Translations under genes and position numbers: made by a program
NCBI RefSeq assembly: GCF_900142515.1
Contig: NZ_FRBC01000015.1
Coordinates: forward strand, 17,366 to 81,365
Length of the DNA stretch: 64,000 nucleotides
Direction of reading: 5' to 3'
Source of the DNA: Pseudoselenomonas ruminantium
GTDB lineage: Bacteria > Bacillota > Negativicutes > Selenomonadales > Selenomonadaceae
Notes under the pieces: model-generated
The model's input: only the letters and a program-made list of their open reading frames with translations
Databases searched by the model: none
What the model was told of the DNA's origin: nothing
In this document: positions 18,517-26,266 of the stretch, in pieces
Position numbering within the stretch: position 1 is the first letter of the stretch
Layout: each line of letters opens with the position of its first letter

Positions 18517-19542
18517 TTACAGATCCAATTCGGCGGCTGCTTTGGTCAGCTCCAGCAGATTTTCCAGCGGCGTATCCGGGGCGATGGCGCAATCGGGCGA
18601 AATGGCATCCACACCAGCCGCCACGGACTGCTGTACCGCCTCGCGCACATCTTCCCGGCTGCCTTCCAGCAACACATCGATGGGGTGAACCGCTCCCAGG
18701 ATGGGAGTCGTTATCCCTGCCTGCCGGAACTCTTCCTTCGCCGCCGGAATATCTACCGCCGATTCCACACTGATGGCCGCAGCACCGGTGGCCGCCACAT
18801 CTTTCATCACCTGATCCAGCTTGCCGCAGATATGAATGATGACCGGCACCCTGCCGCCGATGAAATCAATCAGCTGCTTTTCATAGGGAGCCGCCATGGC
18901 CCGATAAGTCTTCGGGCTGATCATATCCAGCGAGGCCATCATGTCTTCGATGACAATGGCATCCGCACCGGCATCGATTATGGCCTGGGCATACTGTTCC
19001 GCAGTCTTTTCCGCTGCCTCGAAATAAGGCACCAGCTGTTCAGGCTTGCGGAGGCTGGCCTTCAGCAAAGCGGATACGCCGATGATATTGGCGGCCACGC
19101 TGAAGGGCCCCACCAGACTGCCCATCACCAGGGTTTCTGCCCCCACCGTCTGCTTGAGCCGCCGGATCGCATCCAGCACTGCTGGTATGCGACCTTTGGC
19201 CGTAAAGTTTTCCGGTATCCGGGGCTCCTCCCCTAGAGAAAAGGCCGGCTTTGCTATGCTGGGCAGATGGATTCGCCCGCCGTCCTTGATGGCAGAGCCA
19301 TAGATTTCGGCTTCCACCGTTTGACAGTAAGGTACCCGCACCGCATCCAAATGGAGAATCTCGGCGCCCCCGGCCGAAAGCCTGGCCATCTTCTCCCCGT
19401 CATAATGCGCCTCCGGCCAGTACGCGCCGGTCTTTTCCATCAGGCCATAGGTGACATACTGACAGACGCTCAGGACAGGTATCCTGTCCACCTCCTTTCC
19501 GGACAACAGCGCCGTCAGCCGTTCTTTACCAGTCATTCCCAT
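18517..19542 (-). CDS. MtaA/UroD-family methylcorrinoid methyltransferase (first copy)
   Basis: 341 residues. MtaA/MtbA-type UroD fold: MGMTGKERLTALLSGKEVDR start, GSLVGPFSVAANI, DPM-type AIVIEDMMASLDMISP, zinc-ligand His-X-Cys in VIIHICGKLD and Cys in SPDCAIAPD. Methanogen MtaA/MtbA transfer methyl from corrinoid to coenzyme M; a Firmicute is unlikely to make coenzyme M, so homocysteine or another thiol is a plausible acceptor (inference). First gene of the corrinoid operon, right behind cassette B. ATG at 19542 is 7 bases from GGGGGA; upstream in-frame starts fall inside the terminator hairpin. Confidence 0.82.
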   Translation of the reverse strand: MGMTGKERLTALLSGKEVDRIPVLSVCQYVTYGLMEKTGAYWPEAHYDGEKMARLSAGGAEILHLDAVRVPYCQTVEAEIYGSAIKDGGRIHLPSIAKPAFSLGEEPRIPENFTAKGRIPAVLDAIRRLKQTVGAETLVMGSLVGPFSVAANIIGVSALLKASLRKPEQLVPYFEAAEKTAEQYAQAIIDAGADAIVIEDMMASLDMISPKTYRAMAAPYEKQLIDFIGGRVPVIIHICGKLDQVMKDVAATGAAAISVESAVDIPAAKEEFRQAGITTPILGAVHPIDVLLEGSREDVREAVQQSVAAGVDAISPDCAIAPDTPLENLLELTKAAAELDL

Positions 19543-19568
19543 TAGCATTCCCCCTAACCTAAAACACA

Positions 19569-19690
19569 AAAAAGAGGTTTTGCGCAGGACTATCCTGCAC
19601 AAAACCTCTGGTTATCCAGTCAGTTTGCTCGCCTTTTTGGCGTTGGGTTAATGTTACACTATTACACCCAGCCTGTCAATAGGCAGAAAC
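19569..19690 (-). promoter_or_regulatory. Sulfur-island cassette B: operator, promoter, hairpin leader, terminator
   Basis: Minus strand: box CCTATTGACAGGCTGGG with -35 TTGACA (19674-19679), 17-base spacer, -10 TAACAT (19651-19656). The leader carries CGCC-AAAAA-GGCG, then ACTGACTGG-ATAA-CCAG, then terminator AGAGGTTTTG...CAAAACCTCTTTTTT (19569-19609). Drives the corrinoid methyltransferase operon. Confidence 0.85.
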
Positions 19691-19704
19691 TGATTTTTTG
19701 TAAA

Positions 19705-20325
19705 TTATATGAAATATTCAATCGTTCTCTCCGCCGTGAGTTTGGTACGGGTGTCAAACAGCAACACAGCTTCCCGCTCCTCCACCTTGCCCAGGGAATA
19801 GGGCTGCGTCCCCTCCCGGTTGAAGCAGGCAAAGGGCACAATGCGATTGTACTTAAGCGGATGCTGCAAATCCAGTTCAATCTCCGGACCGAAGGGATTT
19901 TCCTCCATGTAATAGGGATCAAAGAGGTAAATCCTCTCCTCTTCTCTTCCCGTCAGCAATACATAATGCTCCCCGTCCATATGCAGCCGCATGACCACGG
20001 CGCCGCCGCGGCAAAGGGCATCGGTCACGAGGCTGTTTTCCCCGAGATAGACCTGCTTGCCGGAAAGGTACTGGCATTCGATGGGCAGCAGCCCCGCCTC
20101 GCCTGCACCGGAGAGCCAGCGGGACAAAAACATCATGGCCATGCGGGAAGTGCCGTTCTGGCCTTGGACACCACTCTTGCCGTAGCAATCCAGCGAATAA
20201 AGCATGATATTGCGCAGGATTTCCGGCTGTATCTCCTCCCGCTCAAAGAGGAAGGAAACGGCATTCAGCAGCGATGTGGGGCCGCAGTCATATTCCGATA
20301 CCTGATAACGCAGGGGATTTTTCAT
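19705..20325 (-). CDS. C39-like cysteine peptidase / transglutaminase-fold protein
   Basis: 206 residues, no signal peptide. Papain-like C39-type signature: SEYDCGPTSLLNAVSFLF with the catalytic Cys, GEHYVLLTG with the His, and IYLFDPYY with the Asp. Usually a bacteriocin-leader peptidase or BtrH-like acyltransferase fold; here it is a free-standing cytosolic domain. Third gene of the cassette C operon, downstream of an ATP-grasp ligase and an esterase, which suggests cleavage or transfer of a peptide or amide made by the ligase. ATG at 20325 is preceded by GAGGA; an earlier ATG lacks a ribosome site. Substrate unknown. Confidence 0.7.
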   Translation of the reverse strand: MKNPLRYQVSEYDCGPTSLLNAVSFLFEREEIQPEILRNIMLYSLDCYGKSGVQGQNGTSRMAMMFLSRWLSGAGEAGLLPIECQYLSGKQVYLGENSLVTDALCRGGAVVMRLHMDGEHYVLLTGREEERIYLFDPYYMEENPFGPEIELDLQHPLKYNRIVPFACFNREGTQPYSLGKVEEREAVLLFDTRTKLTAERTIEYFI

Positions 20326-20373
20326 GGCTTGATTCCTCACTTTCATCTGCTGATCCGTTTGCCCGGTTTATAT

Positions 20374-21564
20374 TCAGGCTTTCGCCTGCACAAAATGAAT
20401 GAATTCCTGGGTAGTTGCATTATCGGGTGTTTTGACCGTATACATCTGATTCCCCATCTGCGGCACCATCATCTCCGGCATGCGCTCGCACATTACCATG
20501 CTGTCACCATAACGCTCCAGTATCTCCTCATGACTGTGAGCGTAGTTGTGGCAGTCCCGGCGGCTCGCATAGACGCAGTAGCAATGCTCGCCGCTGTCGG
20601 GGATTTTCCGTTCATTGTCCGTTATCATATCCGCCCAAATCTGATAGACATCCGTGGAATGAGCATAGTCAATCATATCCGGCGTATAGCCGCCCGCGGG
20701 ACGCATATTCACTTCGAGGCCCACGAAGTCACCCACCTCGCCCAGACCTTTCTTGGCCTTGGTCAGGCGGAAGAATTCCAGATGCACGAACCGGCTCTTG
20801 ACATCAAAGGCCTTGACCGTAGCCCGCCCCATTTTCTTCAAGGCCTCCGGCGCATGGTCTACCGTGTAATAGGACAGGTCCAGCTGCTTGATGACGATAT
20901 CCATGACCGAAGGCGGCCAGACCGTCATGGACTCCAGCAAGGGATTGCCTTCATTATCCAGGATGGCATCGTAGGAGCAGATATCCCCTGTGATGAAATC
21001 CTCCATCACATAGGGCGCATCAGGCTTGTTGGCAAAGAAGCGCTTCAGGTCCTCATCATTTTCCAGCTTATAGGTATCCGTAGCCCCCACCCCGGTATCG
21101 GGCTTGACGATAACAGGATAGCCAACCTGACCGATAAAGGCCTGAGCCGCCTCATAGTCCGTGACTTTGGCGAGGCGGGCCGTGGGTACCCCGGCCTTGG
21201 CATAATACGCCTTCATGGCGGACTTATGCTTGATGCGGGAGATATTAGCATACTGTTCCCCCGTGGTGATGTGGAAATCCGTCCGCAGGCGGGCATCCTG
21301 TTCCAGCCAGAACTCGTTGTTGGATTCCAGCCAGTCAATCTTCCCGTACTTGAAGGAGAAGAACGCCACGGCCCGGAACACCGCATCATAGTCGGAAAGA
21401 TCCGGCACGAAGTAGTATTCCGTCAAAGACGCCTTCAATTCCCCCGAAAGATTTTCATAGGGCGTATCCCCAATGCCCAGCACGGTAACACCGTTCTTGT
21501 TGAGCCGGTCACAAAAATGCTCATAATGCTTGGGAAACTGCGGCGAGATATACACAAAATTCAT
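20374..21564 (-). CDS. ATP-grasp carboxylate-amine ligase
   Basis: 396 residues. N-terminal pre-ATP-grasp Rossmann part (MNFVYISPQFPKHYEHFC), then ATP-grasp domain with KHKSAMKAYYAKAGVPTAR, YPVIVKPDTGVGATDTYKL (ATP-binding lysine and glycine-rich loop) and metal-binding FVGLEVNMRPAGGYTPDMIDYA. Such enzymes join a carboxylate to an amine through an acyl-phosphate, as in amino-acid ligases or carbamoyl-phosphate-synthase-like proteins. It is the middle gene of the cassette C operon, 19 bases after the esterase. GGAGG lies 10 bases before the ATG. Exact product not known. Confidence 0.8.
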   Translation of the reverse strand: MNFVYISPQFPKHYEHFCDRLNKNGVTVLGIGDTPYENLSGELKASLTEYYFVPDLSDYDAVFRAVAFFSFKYGKIDWLESNNEFWLEQDARLRTDFHITTGEQYANISRIKHKSAMKAYYAKAGVPTARLAKVTDYEAAQAFIGQVGYPVIVKPDTGVGATDTYKLENDEDLKRFFANKPDAPYVMEDFITGDICSYDAILDNEGNPLLESMTVWPPSVMDIVIKQLDLSYYTVDHAPEALKKMGRATVKAFDVKSRFVHLEFFRLTKAKKGLGEVGDFVGLEVNMRPAGGYTPDMIDYAHSTDVYQIWADMITDNERKIPDSGEHCYCVYASRRDCHNYAHSHEEILERYGDSMVMCERMPEMMVPQMGNQMYTVKTPDNATTQEFIHFVQAKA

Positions 21565-21582
21565 TCCAAAAAGACCTCCCAA

Positions 21583-22329
21583 TTAATTTTCATGCAACAG
21601 CTGGGGCAGGAAGTAGCGAATCTGCTGCTTCCACCAGTACCAGTCATGGTCCACATCATAGCCCCAGAAATCCACGGTGCCTTGGATGCCCTTGGCGGCA
21701 AAGATGTCCCGCATGATAGCGGTGGTGCGCCGCCCCTCATCCTCCCAGGCCCCCTGCCCCACGCAGAGGATCAGGGGCTTTTCGTTGTACTGAGCGATAT
21801 AGGAATGATTGTTATCCATATTACTCAGGAAATCGATGGGCGAATTGTCATAGAGGACAGGATTCAGCCAGCCATCGAAGAAGAACTTGGCATCATAGAC
21901 ACCGGACAGGGAAAGCATCCCGCCAAAGAGCTCCGGCCGGCGCAAAAAGACGATAGCCGCATGCATCCCTCCCAGGCTGCAGCCAGCAGCCAGCGGCAAT
22001 TCTCCCGTGCCATTCACTTCCCGGATATAAGGCAGCACCTCATCAATGATGTAGTTATAATAAGCTTCCTGATGACCAGCCCGCCAGTCCTTATCCCCCC
22101 AGACATTGGACCAGGTCTCGATATCCACCGTATCCACGCAGAACAGCTGGATGCGTCCCCTATCCAGATAATCCGCCAGCGTGTCAAGCATGCCAAAGTT
22201 CTCAAAGTTATCGCTCATGGCATCCTGGGTGGGAAACACCAGCACCGGTGTCCCCCCTTGCCCGTAGATGCGTATTCCCATATTGTGCTGCAAATTATTG
22301 CTGAAGCGGCTGACGTACTGTTTCTCCAT
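21583..22329 (-). CDS. Alpha/beta-hydrolase, esterase D / enterochelin-esterase-like
   Basis: 248 residues. Serine-hydrolase nucleophile elbow GCSLGGMHAAI, then SLSGVYDAKFF, CVGQGAWED with a likely acid residue, and VDHDWYWWKQQIRYFLP with the catalytic His near the C-terminus. Family members hydrolyse thio- or oxygen esters of small acyl compounds. First gene of the cassette C operon. The ATG at 22329 is preceded by GGGGAAGG; an upstream in-frame start lies in the terminator hairpin. No signal peptide. Confidence 0.75.
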   Translation of the reverse strand: MEKQYVSRFSNNLQHNMGIRIYGQGGTPVLVFPTQDAMSDNFENFGMLDTLADYLDRGRIQLFCVDTVDIETWSNVWGDKDWRAGHQEAYYNYIIDEVLPYIREVNGTGELPLAAGCSLGGMHAAIVFLRRPELFGGMLSLSGVYDAKFFFDGWLNPVLYDNSPIDFLSNMDNNHSYIAQYNEKPLILCVGQGAWEDEGRRTTAIMRDIFAAKGIQGTVDFWGYDVDHDWYWWKQQIRYFLPQLLHEN

Positions 22330-22368
22330 ATCATCACGACCTTCCCCATAGGTTTTCTGCTGGCATAG

Positions 22369-22484
22369 AAAAGAGGTTTTGCCCAGAAAAATTCTCAGCA
22401 AAACCTCTGGTCTTCCAGTCAGTTTCTTTTTTGACGTTGGGTTAATGTTACACTATTACACCCATCGTGTCAATAGGTGTAAAC
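22369..22484 (-). promoter_or_regulatory. Sulfur-island cassette C: operator, promoter, hairpin leader, terminator
   Basis: Minus strand: box CACCTATTGACACGATGGGTG with -35 TTGACA (22468-22473), 17 bases, -10 TAACAT (22445-22450); leader with ACTGACTGG-AAGA-CCAG merging into terminator AGAGGTTTTGC...GCAAAACCTCTTTT (22369-22408). This leader lacks the clear first hairpin seen in cassettes B and D. Drives esterase, ATP-grasp ligase and C39 peptidase. Confidence 0.85.
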
Positions 22485-22519
22485 CTGATTTGCCAAAAAA
22501 ATTTTCCCATAGGCAGCGG

Positions 22520-23614
22520 TCACTTCCCTTTTTCCGCCGTTCCCACCGGCAGACCGATGGAAAAACTAGCACCGCCTGCCTCGTTGTTATGCGCTTCGGC
22601 CCAGCCACCGTGCGCCTCACAGTAATACTTGACCAAAGACAAGCCAATCCCCGTACCGCCTGTTTCCCGGCTGCGGGCTTCGTCCCCGCGATAGAAATAA
22701 TCGAACAGATAAGGAAGGTCCTCTTCCCGAATGCCCGTTCCTGTATCCGTTACTTCTACGACCAGCCAACTGCAACCCTGCCGGCTTTGCCTGCCAGTAC
22801 GCAGTGTGATCTTTCCTCCGGCTGGCGAATAGCGGATGGCGTTGCTGATGAGATTATACAGAACCTGATTGATGCGGTCACTATCCACATAAAGCTGCGG
22901 CAAATCCTTGGCAAGTTCCGTAGCGGCTGCCAGATCATGCTCCTCCAGCAGAGGCTGAAACATATCCAGCGCACGCATAAGCAGCTGATTCATATCGGCC
23001 CACTGTTTGTTCAATGGCAATTGATGCATCCGGGCCAGAGATAAATCCCGCAGATTTTCCACCAAGCGGGTAAGTCGCTGCACTTCTTCCTGCATGGAAA
23101 AAAGCCGCTCCATACCAGGTGCCGAAACGCCAGCCAGCATATTCTCCAGATTTCCCTGCAGGATGGCCAGCGGCGTGCGCAATTCATGCGCCGTATCCGC
23201 CAGGAACCGCCGCCGCAGTTCCTCCACCTGTGCCAGCTGGCGGGACATGTTATTGAAGGTTTGAGCCAGTTGGCCAATTTCATCCGCCGAAGCCACTTCC
23301 ACCTGAATGCCTAGTCTCCCCTGCCGGATGGCTTCTGTTCCCTGCGCCAGGGCCTGCAATGGCCGGGTGATGGATCTTGCCAACAGCAGGCTGGCGATAA
23401 ATCCCAGAATAATGAACAAGGCCCCCACCCAGATAAGGGATTCATGGACCGAATGCAGGAAGGACATTTCATTTTGCCCCATATCCATCCGCGGCATTTG
23501 CAGATAAGCGGCAAAGAGATTATGCATCTGCAGATTAGCCAGCCAGAGCAGGCAGCATACCGTGGCCGTAATCAACAGGAAGGTCAGCCCGGCAATCCGA
23601 TAACGCAAGCTCAT
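22520..23614 (-). CDS. Sensor histidine kinase with Met-rich extracytoplasmic loop
   Basis: 364 residues: first membrane helix about 8-27, short extracytoplasmic loop about 28-58, second helix about 60-80, HAMP about 80-130, dimerisation domain with phospho-acceptor His143 in TAHELRTPL, and HATPase domain with NLISNAIRYSP, DTGTGIREED and GGTGIGLSLV. The sensor loop is rich in Met and His (LQMPRMDMGQNEMSFLHSVH), which suggests a metal such as copper as stimulus (inference). It overlaps the response-regulator gene by 4 bases (ATGA) and is followed by promoter C. Confidence 0.92.
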   Translation of the reverse strand: MSLRYRIAGLTFLLITATVCCLLWLANLQMHNLFAAYLQMPRMDMGQNEMSFLHSVHESLIWVGALFIILGFIASLLLARSITRPLQALAQGTEAIRQGRLGIQVEVASADEIGQLAQTFNNMSRQLAQVEELRRRFLADTAHELRTPLAILQGNLENMLAGVSAPGMERLFSMQEEVQRLTRLVENLRDLSLARMHQLPLNKQWADMNQLLMRALDMFQPLLEEHDLAAATELAKDLPQLYVDSDRINQVLYNLISNAIRYSPAGGKITLRTGRQSRQGCSWLVVEVTDTGTGIREEDLPYLFDYFYRGDEARSRETGGTGIGLSLVKYYCEAHGGWAEAHNNEAGGASFSIGLPVGTAEKGK

Positions 23615-24318
23615 GATACATCCCCCCGAAAACGATAGCCAATGCCGTATACCGTTTCGATGCAGGAACTGTTCCCCTCGCCCAGCTTGCGACGCAGATT
23701 GCGGATATGGGCATCAATGGTCCGCTCATAGCCTTCAAAAGCAAAGCCCCGGGAAGCTTCCATCAATTGCAGGCGACTGAAAACCTGCCGCGGATGTTCC
23801 ATAAACAACTGCAGGATAGCAAACTCTGTCGGCGTAAGTTCCACCAGTTTTCCCGCCTTTTTGAGCGTATGCTCCTGAATGGACAACGACAGCGGCCCAA
23901 AATTCAACACGCCGGGGCTGACGGCCGGTGCGGCCATATCCAAATGAGTACGGCGCAGCACGGCACGGATACGCGCCCCCAGCTCCCGCATGCTGAAAGG
24001 CTTGCCCAGATAATCATCAGCCCCCATTTCCAGCCCCACAAAGCGATCCGGTTCCTCCACCCGCGCCGTCAGCATAATAATCGGCAACGAATGAAATTCG
24101 GCATGCTGCCGTATCTGACGACAGATATCCAAACCGGACTGGCCCGGCAGCATAACATCCAGCACCAGAATATCCGGCCGCGTCCCTTGGATTTGCGCCA
24201 GTGCTTCGCTGCCGTTCCTGGCCGTAGACACCGCAAACTGCTCCTGCGTAAAATACTCCACCAACAAGGCCAGCAACTTTTCATCATCATCCACAAACAG
24301 GATTTTATAGGGCTGCAT
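23611..24318 (-). CDS. OmpR/PhoB-type response regulator
   Basis: 235 residues. Receiver domain with acidic pocket FVDDDE, phospho-acceptor Asp in DILVLDVMLPG, Thr in LTARVEE and Lys in GKPFSMRELGARI; C-terminal winged-helix DNA-binding domain (LTPTEFAILQLFMEHPRQVFSR, ERTIDAHIRNLRRKLG, YGIGYRF). Start ATG at 24318 follows GGGAG by about 8 bases; an ATG 5 codons upstream is possible. Pairs with the kinase downstream; divergent from the small His/Met-tailed membrane protein gene, its likely target. Confidence 0.92.
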   Translation of the reverse strand: MQPYKILFVDDDEKLLALLVEYFTQEQFAVSTARNGSEALAQIQGTRPDILVLDVMLPGQSGLDICRQIRQHAEFHSLPIIMLTARVEEPDRFVGLEMGADDYLGKPFSMRELGARIRAVLRRTHLDMAAPAVSPGVLNFGPLSLSIQEHTLKKAGKLVELTPTEFAILQLFMEHPRQVFSRLQLMEASRGFAFEGYERTIDAHIRNLRRKLGEGNSSCIETVYGIGYRFRGDVS

Positions 24319-24427
24319 CGAAAAATCTCCCATCTTCACATTTTCTTCATAGTTTGTTGATACCATCTGCACAATCCTCCGCTATCATAATGTCCAGAAA
24401 ATCAATCAACTCATAGGAGGCAAAAAA

Positions 24428-24940
24428 ATGATTATGACAAACTATATGGATTTGCTGGCAGCCAATTCCCCCTGGAACCTGATTCTGTTCATGGTAATCC
24501 CCGTGGTGGCTGCCGAAGCACTGGTGGCCGCAGAATTTTATGCACTGTTTCTGGGCGAGGGCAAAAATGCCGGCTGGCGAAAATTCGAAAAACAGCTGGG
24601 CATCTTTGCCGGCGTATATTTTACCGGTGTCGTCACTTACCTGCTGACCTCTGTGATTCCCACGCTGGAATGGAAAGGTCTGCTCGACCAGATTGCGGTC
24701 ATTTCCTATCTGTTGGGCATTATCCCGCTGGGCGGCATTGCCCTGTTGGAACTGGGCATCCTTTGGCAGGATGTGTCATCCGAAAAACGCGCCCAAAAGC
24801 ATTTCCAGCTGCTTATCGGCTTTTTGGTCATCAGCCATATCGCCATGATTTTCGGCATGGCTGATCCCACCCTTTCCGGCTGGTCACCGGAACCTGTCCA
24901 CAGGGAAATGCCTATGGACCATAGCCATATGATGCACTGA
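24428..24940 (+). CDS. Four-helix membrane protein with His/Met-rich tail
   Basis: 170 residues with about four transmembrane segments (near 17-40, 60-80, 90-110, 125-145) and a C-terminal tail EPVHREMPMDHSHMMH that looks metal-binding. I do not recognise a named function; it resembles uncharacterised permease-like families (DUF6803 type). GGAGG 7 bases before the ATG. Divergent from the two-component genes whose sensor loop is also Met/His-rich, so the three probably form a metal (copper?) response unit. Followed by its own terminator. Confidence 0.7.
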   Translation: MIMTNYMDLLAANSPWNLILFMVIPVVAAEALVAAEFYALFLGEGKNAGWRKFEKQLGIFAGVYFTGVVTYLLTSVIPTLEWKGLLDQIAVISYLLGIIPLGGIALLELGILWQDVSSEKRAQKHFQLLIGFLVISHIAMIFGMADPTLSGWSPEPVHREMPMDHSHMMH

Positions 24941-24946
24941 TGCAAT

Positions 24947-24980
24947 TCATTGCCTGCCATAACGGCAGGCCATTTTTATT
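24947..24980 (+). terminator. Rho-independent terminator
   Basis: Stem TGCCTGCC / GGCAGGCA with loop ATAAC followed by TTTTTATT, directly after the His/Met-tail membrane protein gene. Confidence 0.85.
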
Positions 24981-24988
24981 GCAGACAA

Positions 24989-26050
24989 TCAGGCGATAAT
25001 CTTCCCGCCACCAATGATACGGCCTTCGTCGTCATAAAACACCGCCGACTGCCCCGGTGCCGGCGCGCGGACGGGTTCGGCAAATCTTATCTGTATCCTG
25101 TCCTCGCCCACCCGCTGAAGGCGGGCCGCCGCCCCCGCATGGTGATAGCGTATCTTTACCTGAACGGATACGACTTCTCCCGGTGCAATATCTGACAGGG
25201 ACATAAAGCAGAGATTCTCGCACAATACTTCATCTGTATAGAGCCCCTCTTCCCGGCTGACCACCACTTCATTGGCGGCGGCTCTTATCTCCTTGACATA
25301 GGCCGGATAGCCCAGGGCCAGCCCTAAGCCTTTCCGCTGGCCCACGGTGTAATGGATAATCCCCTTGTGGCGGCCTAAGACCTTACCCGCTTCATCCACG
25401 AAATTTCCTGCCGCCGTCAAATCCTTATCACTGTATTCTTCGATATAATCGGTGTAACTGCCCTCGGTAACAAAACAGATTTCCTGGGACTCTTCCTTGT
25501 CTGCCACATTCAGCCCCGCCTTGCGGGCAATATCCCGCACTTCCTGTTTCGTCAGCCGCCCCAGGGGCAGGATGGTACGAGCCAGCTGCTCCTGGGTGAG
25601 CTTGTAGAGCATATAGGACTGGTCCTTGCGCCCATCGGCCCCCTGCTTCAAGGTGTAACGCCCATTGGGCAGCTGCTCGATCACTGCATAATGGCCCGTG
25701 GCCACATAATCCGCCTGCATGGAGGCCGCCACTGCCAGCAACTGATCCCATTTCACATAGCGATTGCATTCCACGCAAGGATTCGGCGTGCGCCCCGCCT
25801 CATAATCGGCCACAAAGGGCTTGGTCACATAATCGTGAAAACAAGCCACCGTATTCCAGGGATAGTATGTGATGCCCAGCATGGCCGCCGTCCGGCTGGC
25901 CTCGTCAATCTCACAGCACTTGCTGCTGCCCGCCGTCCAGGATTTCAGCGTGATGCCGATGACCTCAAAACCGGCCACCTTCAGCAAATATGCCGTTACC
26001 GCACTGTCCACACCACCGGACATGCCTACAATTACCTTGCCTCTGCTCAT
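24989..26050 (-). CDS. mnmA: tRNA-specific 2-thiouridylase MnmA
   Basis: Makes 2-thiouridine at the wobble position U34 of Lys, Glu and Gln tRNAs using persulfide sulfur. 353 residues: PP-loop VIVGMSGGVDSAVTAY, catalytic cysteines in GRTPNPCVECNRYVKWDQLL and EICFVTEGSYTDYI, GQRKGLGLAL, and the C-terminal beta-barrel. Driven by a promoter whose -35 lies inside the same CCTATTGACAT-N-ATAGG box as the sulfur-island operons, so this sulfur-consuming enzyme appears to be part of that regulon. Confidence 0.95.
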   Translation of the reverse strand: MSRGKVIVGMSGGVDSAVTAYLLKVAGFEVIGITLKSWTAGSSKCCEIDEASRTAAMLGITYYPWNTVACFHDYVTKPFVADYEAGRTPNPCVECNRYVKWDQLLAVAASMQADYVATGHYAVIEQLPNGRYTLKQGADGRKDQSYMLYKLTQEQLARTILPLGRLTKQEVRDIARKAGLNVADKEESQEICFVTEGSYTDYIEEYSDKDLTAAGNFVDEAGKVLGRHKGIIHYTVGQRKGLGLALGYPAYVKEIRAAANEVVVSREEGLYTDEVLCENLCFMSLSDIAPGEVVSVQVKIRYHHAGAAARLQRVGEDRIQIRFAEPVRAPAPGQSAVFYDDEGRIIGGGKIIA

Positions 26051-26092
26051 ATAAAAATGTTCTTCCTCTCTTTCACTGTCATTAATGGCATA

Positions 26093-26125
26093 ATGGTATA
26101 TCTTTTAACCTATTATGTCAATAGG
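26093..26125 (-). promoter_or_regulatory. Operator/promoter E of mnmA
   Basis: Box GCCTATTGACATAATAGG (core 26109-26125) differs from box D in one base. -35 TTGACA (26116-26121), 17 bases, -10 TACCAT (26093-26098). No attenuator leader follows here, so the box occurs independently of the hairpin leader. Confidence 0.75.
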
Positions 26126-26148
26126 CATTTAATTGTGTAGGTTTACAA

Positions 26149-26179
26149 ATTGACATGTCAATCGCAAAAGGTATATACT
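26149..26179 (+). promoter_or_regulatory. Promoter of the symporter gene with palindrome
   Basis: TTGACA (26150-26155), 18 bases, TATACT (26174-26179). The -35 lies in a perfect palindrome ATTGACATGTCAAT (26149-26162), which is a half-similar relative of the sulfur-island box (shared TTGACA core). Confidence 0.65.
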
Positions 26180-26266
26180 CTTGGTATTATAAACATCCAC
26201 TGTTTCATTATTTTCGTACAGGTGTATCTTTTTCAAGGAATCATTTTATTTTATCAAGGAGGCATT

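Noticed and set aside
19651..22368. 905-codon plus-strand frame opposite the esterase/ATP-grasp/C39 genes
   Set aside because: Antisense shadow; no ribosome site or recognisable domain, while all three minus genes have motifs and Shine-Dalgarno sites.
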